From Alloascoidea africana (Eukaryota > Ascomycota > Alloascoideomycetes > Alloascoideales > Alloascoideaceae), in assembly GCA_030581615.1 (NCBI GenBank), contig JAKTTT010000060.1, positions 1 to 64,000 of the forward strand: DNA of 64,000 nucleotides, in the 5' to 3' direction. Of the stretch, positions 62,076 through 64,000 are shown in pieces (within the stretch, counting starts at the first letter, position 1; each line of letters begins with the position of its first letter). Made by a program: the position numbers and the translations under genes. Below the pieces are notes generated by a model. It ran no database searches. It saw only the letters and a program-made list of their open reading frames with translations, and had not been told where the DNA came from.

Positions 62076-63300
62076 TCAACTTTTTAACAATGGATCAAAA
62101 ATATAATCCTCCAAATTCGGCGCAGATACACGAAACTCGTTTGAGACACGGTTTGGACTGCAACAATTCAGCAAATTAGACAGCATAACGAGGACAAGGT
62201 AACTTTTATCAGTTGAGTTTTTTCGATAGTATTCCATCTCTCTCCAATTAGCGTTGATGAAATCAAATAAATGCTCCACAGAAACCCTAACAGTTTTCAA
62301 GGAATCATTGACCTCTATCAGATCTGGGGTATCTGGCCTTTGAGGAAAAGGCGAAGCAAACACATCGGAATTTTCATATCCAGAATTGCCATAAATGATG
62401 TACTGCGTATCATGGACATTAAATTTTTGCCGTACTTTTCCCTCGATCTCACTAGATAAACACAAACTTTGGTCATGTCTTGGTCCCTCGGTAGGGCCAA
62501 AGCAGTCTAAGATTATTCAGCTAGGCATTACCAAAGCTTATATTTTCAGCACTCAATGACGCTGGGAGTATCTGTCAGAAACAAATCTTTAAGAAAATCG
62601 GAAAGCAATAACTTGCCTTATGACCCGTGATGAGAGTTCTGATCCTCGGGTCACACTCTATGTGACGCATTGATCTATCAATGAATCCAACAACAATGGG
62701 TACTAGGCCATCATTGTGTGCAATTGACCGTTCATAAGTCCTGAGCATGGGTGGGGTGTATAGATTTGGATGGGACTCTAACTTCAGTAGAAGCTTGTAG
62801 TGATCATAGATGTAATTCAACGTTGCTGAATAGATATGGCTCATAGCAGAGTGACTACGCCCAAATAAACCCATGCTATCGAGCCACCTGACTGAAGCGC
62901 GCAATCTCCTCTTACTGGCGGTTAATGAAAGAGAAGGAACTTTTTCTGAAGAGCAAATGCTTTACTGCAAAAGTATACATAGTGCCTCGACTGCATCGAC
63001 CTTGTACACGAAGCGAGGCCTAGTAATATCATCAGGAATATTGAGTGAACGAGCCAACTCTTTAATATTTTCTTTATCAATACAAAAATTTCTCCTGGTA
63101 GTCGCATCATCCATTTGGCCCAGGTTGAAAGCAACATCTGGAACGATTGGATTGGTATCTATAGGTCTGCTAGAACATATTTCCATATTAATTATCAAGC
63201 ATACCATTAAATACACGGAAAGTATAATAAGCTCTTCGATCTGGATAATTGTCACTGCTATTTCTTCGTTGTCGTCTTCATCTTCATCTTCCGTCTTCAT
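62076..63300 (-). pseudogene. Broken PIF/Harbinger-type (DDE_Tnp_4) transposase
   Basis: Three minus-strand frames follow one another. At 63300-62962 comes an N-terminal part ending PRFVYKVDAVEALCILLQ. At 62904-62575 comes FGRSHSAMSHIYSATLNYI, then VPIVVGFIDRSMRHI, matching the first Asp motif (usually FVDGT.R.I), followed by a divergent RTLITGHKASYCF where GHKRYHC is usual. At 62465-62076 comes DTQYIIYGNSGYENSDVF, the second motif with Asp replaced by Asn (YGDSGY), then VRVSVEHLFDFI, the Glu motif, and ENSDVFASPF and SNEFRVSAP nearby. Segments between the frames are lost or shifted. Terminal inverted repeats were not found. Confidence 0.75.
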
Positions 63301-64000
63301 CCTCTTCTTCCTTATTTTCTAGGTCAACAGTATTCGTGTATTCCTCTCTCTGTGCCTGCCATATTTAAGGTTTAGGGTTTTGGTGTGAGGTTTATAACTG
63401 CTAAGGTTCGAAGGATAAAGACAGAAATAAGGGCAAAGGTTGTAGATCTACGCATGCTCTTTGCAAAACGTTCGCAAAACTCCCCAGTTTAGTTTGTATG
63501 CCGAATCTCATCGCGCAAGCGAAGTTTTGTTGCGTTTATGCCAGTTTCTTAAAAAAGTATACAAAAGTGTTGCACATGTGCAAAAAAGGACCTAGTCACA
63601 AAATGCCTTCTTTATGCCCAATTGTTTTTTGGACAACACCAGTTCAATTTTATAGCCACACATCCACTGTGTTTGGTTAAAAAAGTCGGTGTCCTTATTT
63701 AAAGGATAGTCAAAATTTGTATTATTGTTGGATGCTCAAATAGATATTTGGTCAGTGTCACGGGGAATGGAACGTTGGCCGGCTCAAGGAACGTTGAAAC
63801 TCCGGAGATTTTTCATGTTGTCGCGAGATCCGATCTTTTTATCCATCGATAAAAGTCTGACACACTTAAGATTGCACCTAGATTTTTCTTTGAACTGACT
63901 CCAGCGTTTGGGGATTCTGAGAAAACTGCTCTAAGGTTTTTGATCTCTTTTTGCCTTAAATAACACTAGCACATTGATGAAACTGGAAAAGGAAAAGTTT
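63301..64000. other. Right end, no gene supported
   Basis: About 700 bp, AT-rich, with only short frames. An ATG near 63977 opens a frame to the window edge but is too short to judge. Confidence 0.5.

Noticed and set aside
63360-63400. TTTAGGGTTTTGG as a telomere-like repeat
   Set aside because: Only a single unit; no tandem array.

Overview
The window looks like nuclear DNA of a budding yeast (Saccharomycotina) from an early-branching, intron-tolerant lineage. The genes are yeast orthologues (LEU5, GTB1, VPS23, VMA21, PEX22, EXG1, IES4, MSB1, HUS1, ERG2). Introns are short (about 47-165 bp) with GTAAGT/GTATGT donors and TACTAAC-like branch sites. Several genes are ones Saccharomyces cerevisiae has lost or reduced: a PARP, a concentrative nucleoside transporter, and a glucosidase II beta subunit with LDLa repeats and HDEL. 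The species cannot be named from the sequence alone. No tRNA, rRNA or CRISPR was found.

Region 1 (1 to about 5.8 kb) is a nest of LTR-retrotransposon fossils. A Ty1/copia element runs off the left edge on the minus strand. Beside it lie a GATAAG-rich satellite, the 3' end of a second copia element on the plus strand with a probable LTR, and a truncated Ty3/gypsy element on the minus strand. From 5.8 to 12.4 kb there is one host gene, an F-box/propeller protein, and a decayed Tc1/mariner transposase.

Region 2 (12.4-45.3 kb) is ordinary gene-dense yeast DNA. In order it holds: a serine-rich protein with a Bni4/Afr1-type C-terminus (-), a mitochondrial DUF1279 protein (-), LEU5 (+), a yapsin-like protein with altered active-site motifs (+), a YMD8/SLC35C2-like transporter (-, three exons), an acidic possibly Ifh1-like protein (-), GTB1 (+, two exons), a Snq2-type PDR ABC pump (-, two exons), VPS23 (+, five exons), VMA21 (+, three exons), PEX22 (-, two exons) and EXG1 (+).

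Region 3 (45.4-60.5 kb) holds IES4 (-, two exons), a 1969-residue MSB1/DUF1708 protein (-), HUS1 (+, two exons), a 2.4-kb stretch with decayed coding traces, a CNT nucleoside transporter (+), ERG2 (+) and a WGR-PARP protein (-). Region 4 (60.5-64 kb) is dominated by a broken PIF/Harbinger-type transposase.

Functionally the genes are scattered housekeeping: endosomal sorting (VPS23), V-ATPase assembly (VMA21), peroxisomal ubiquitination (PEX22), ER glycoprotein quality control (GTB1), mitochondrial CoA import (LEU5), cell wall and polarity (EXG1, yapsin-like, MSB1, Bni4/Afr1-like), chromatin and DNA damage (IES4, HUS1, PARP), and drug or sterol functions (Snq2-type pump, ERG2). No operon-like cluster is present. 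Two divergent promoters, GTB1/acidic gene and HUS1/MSB1, share an identical 13-bp Rap1-consensus sequence at almost the same distance from the ATG.
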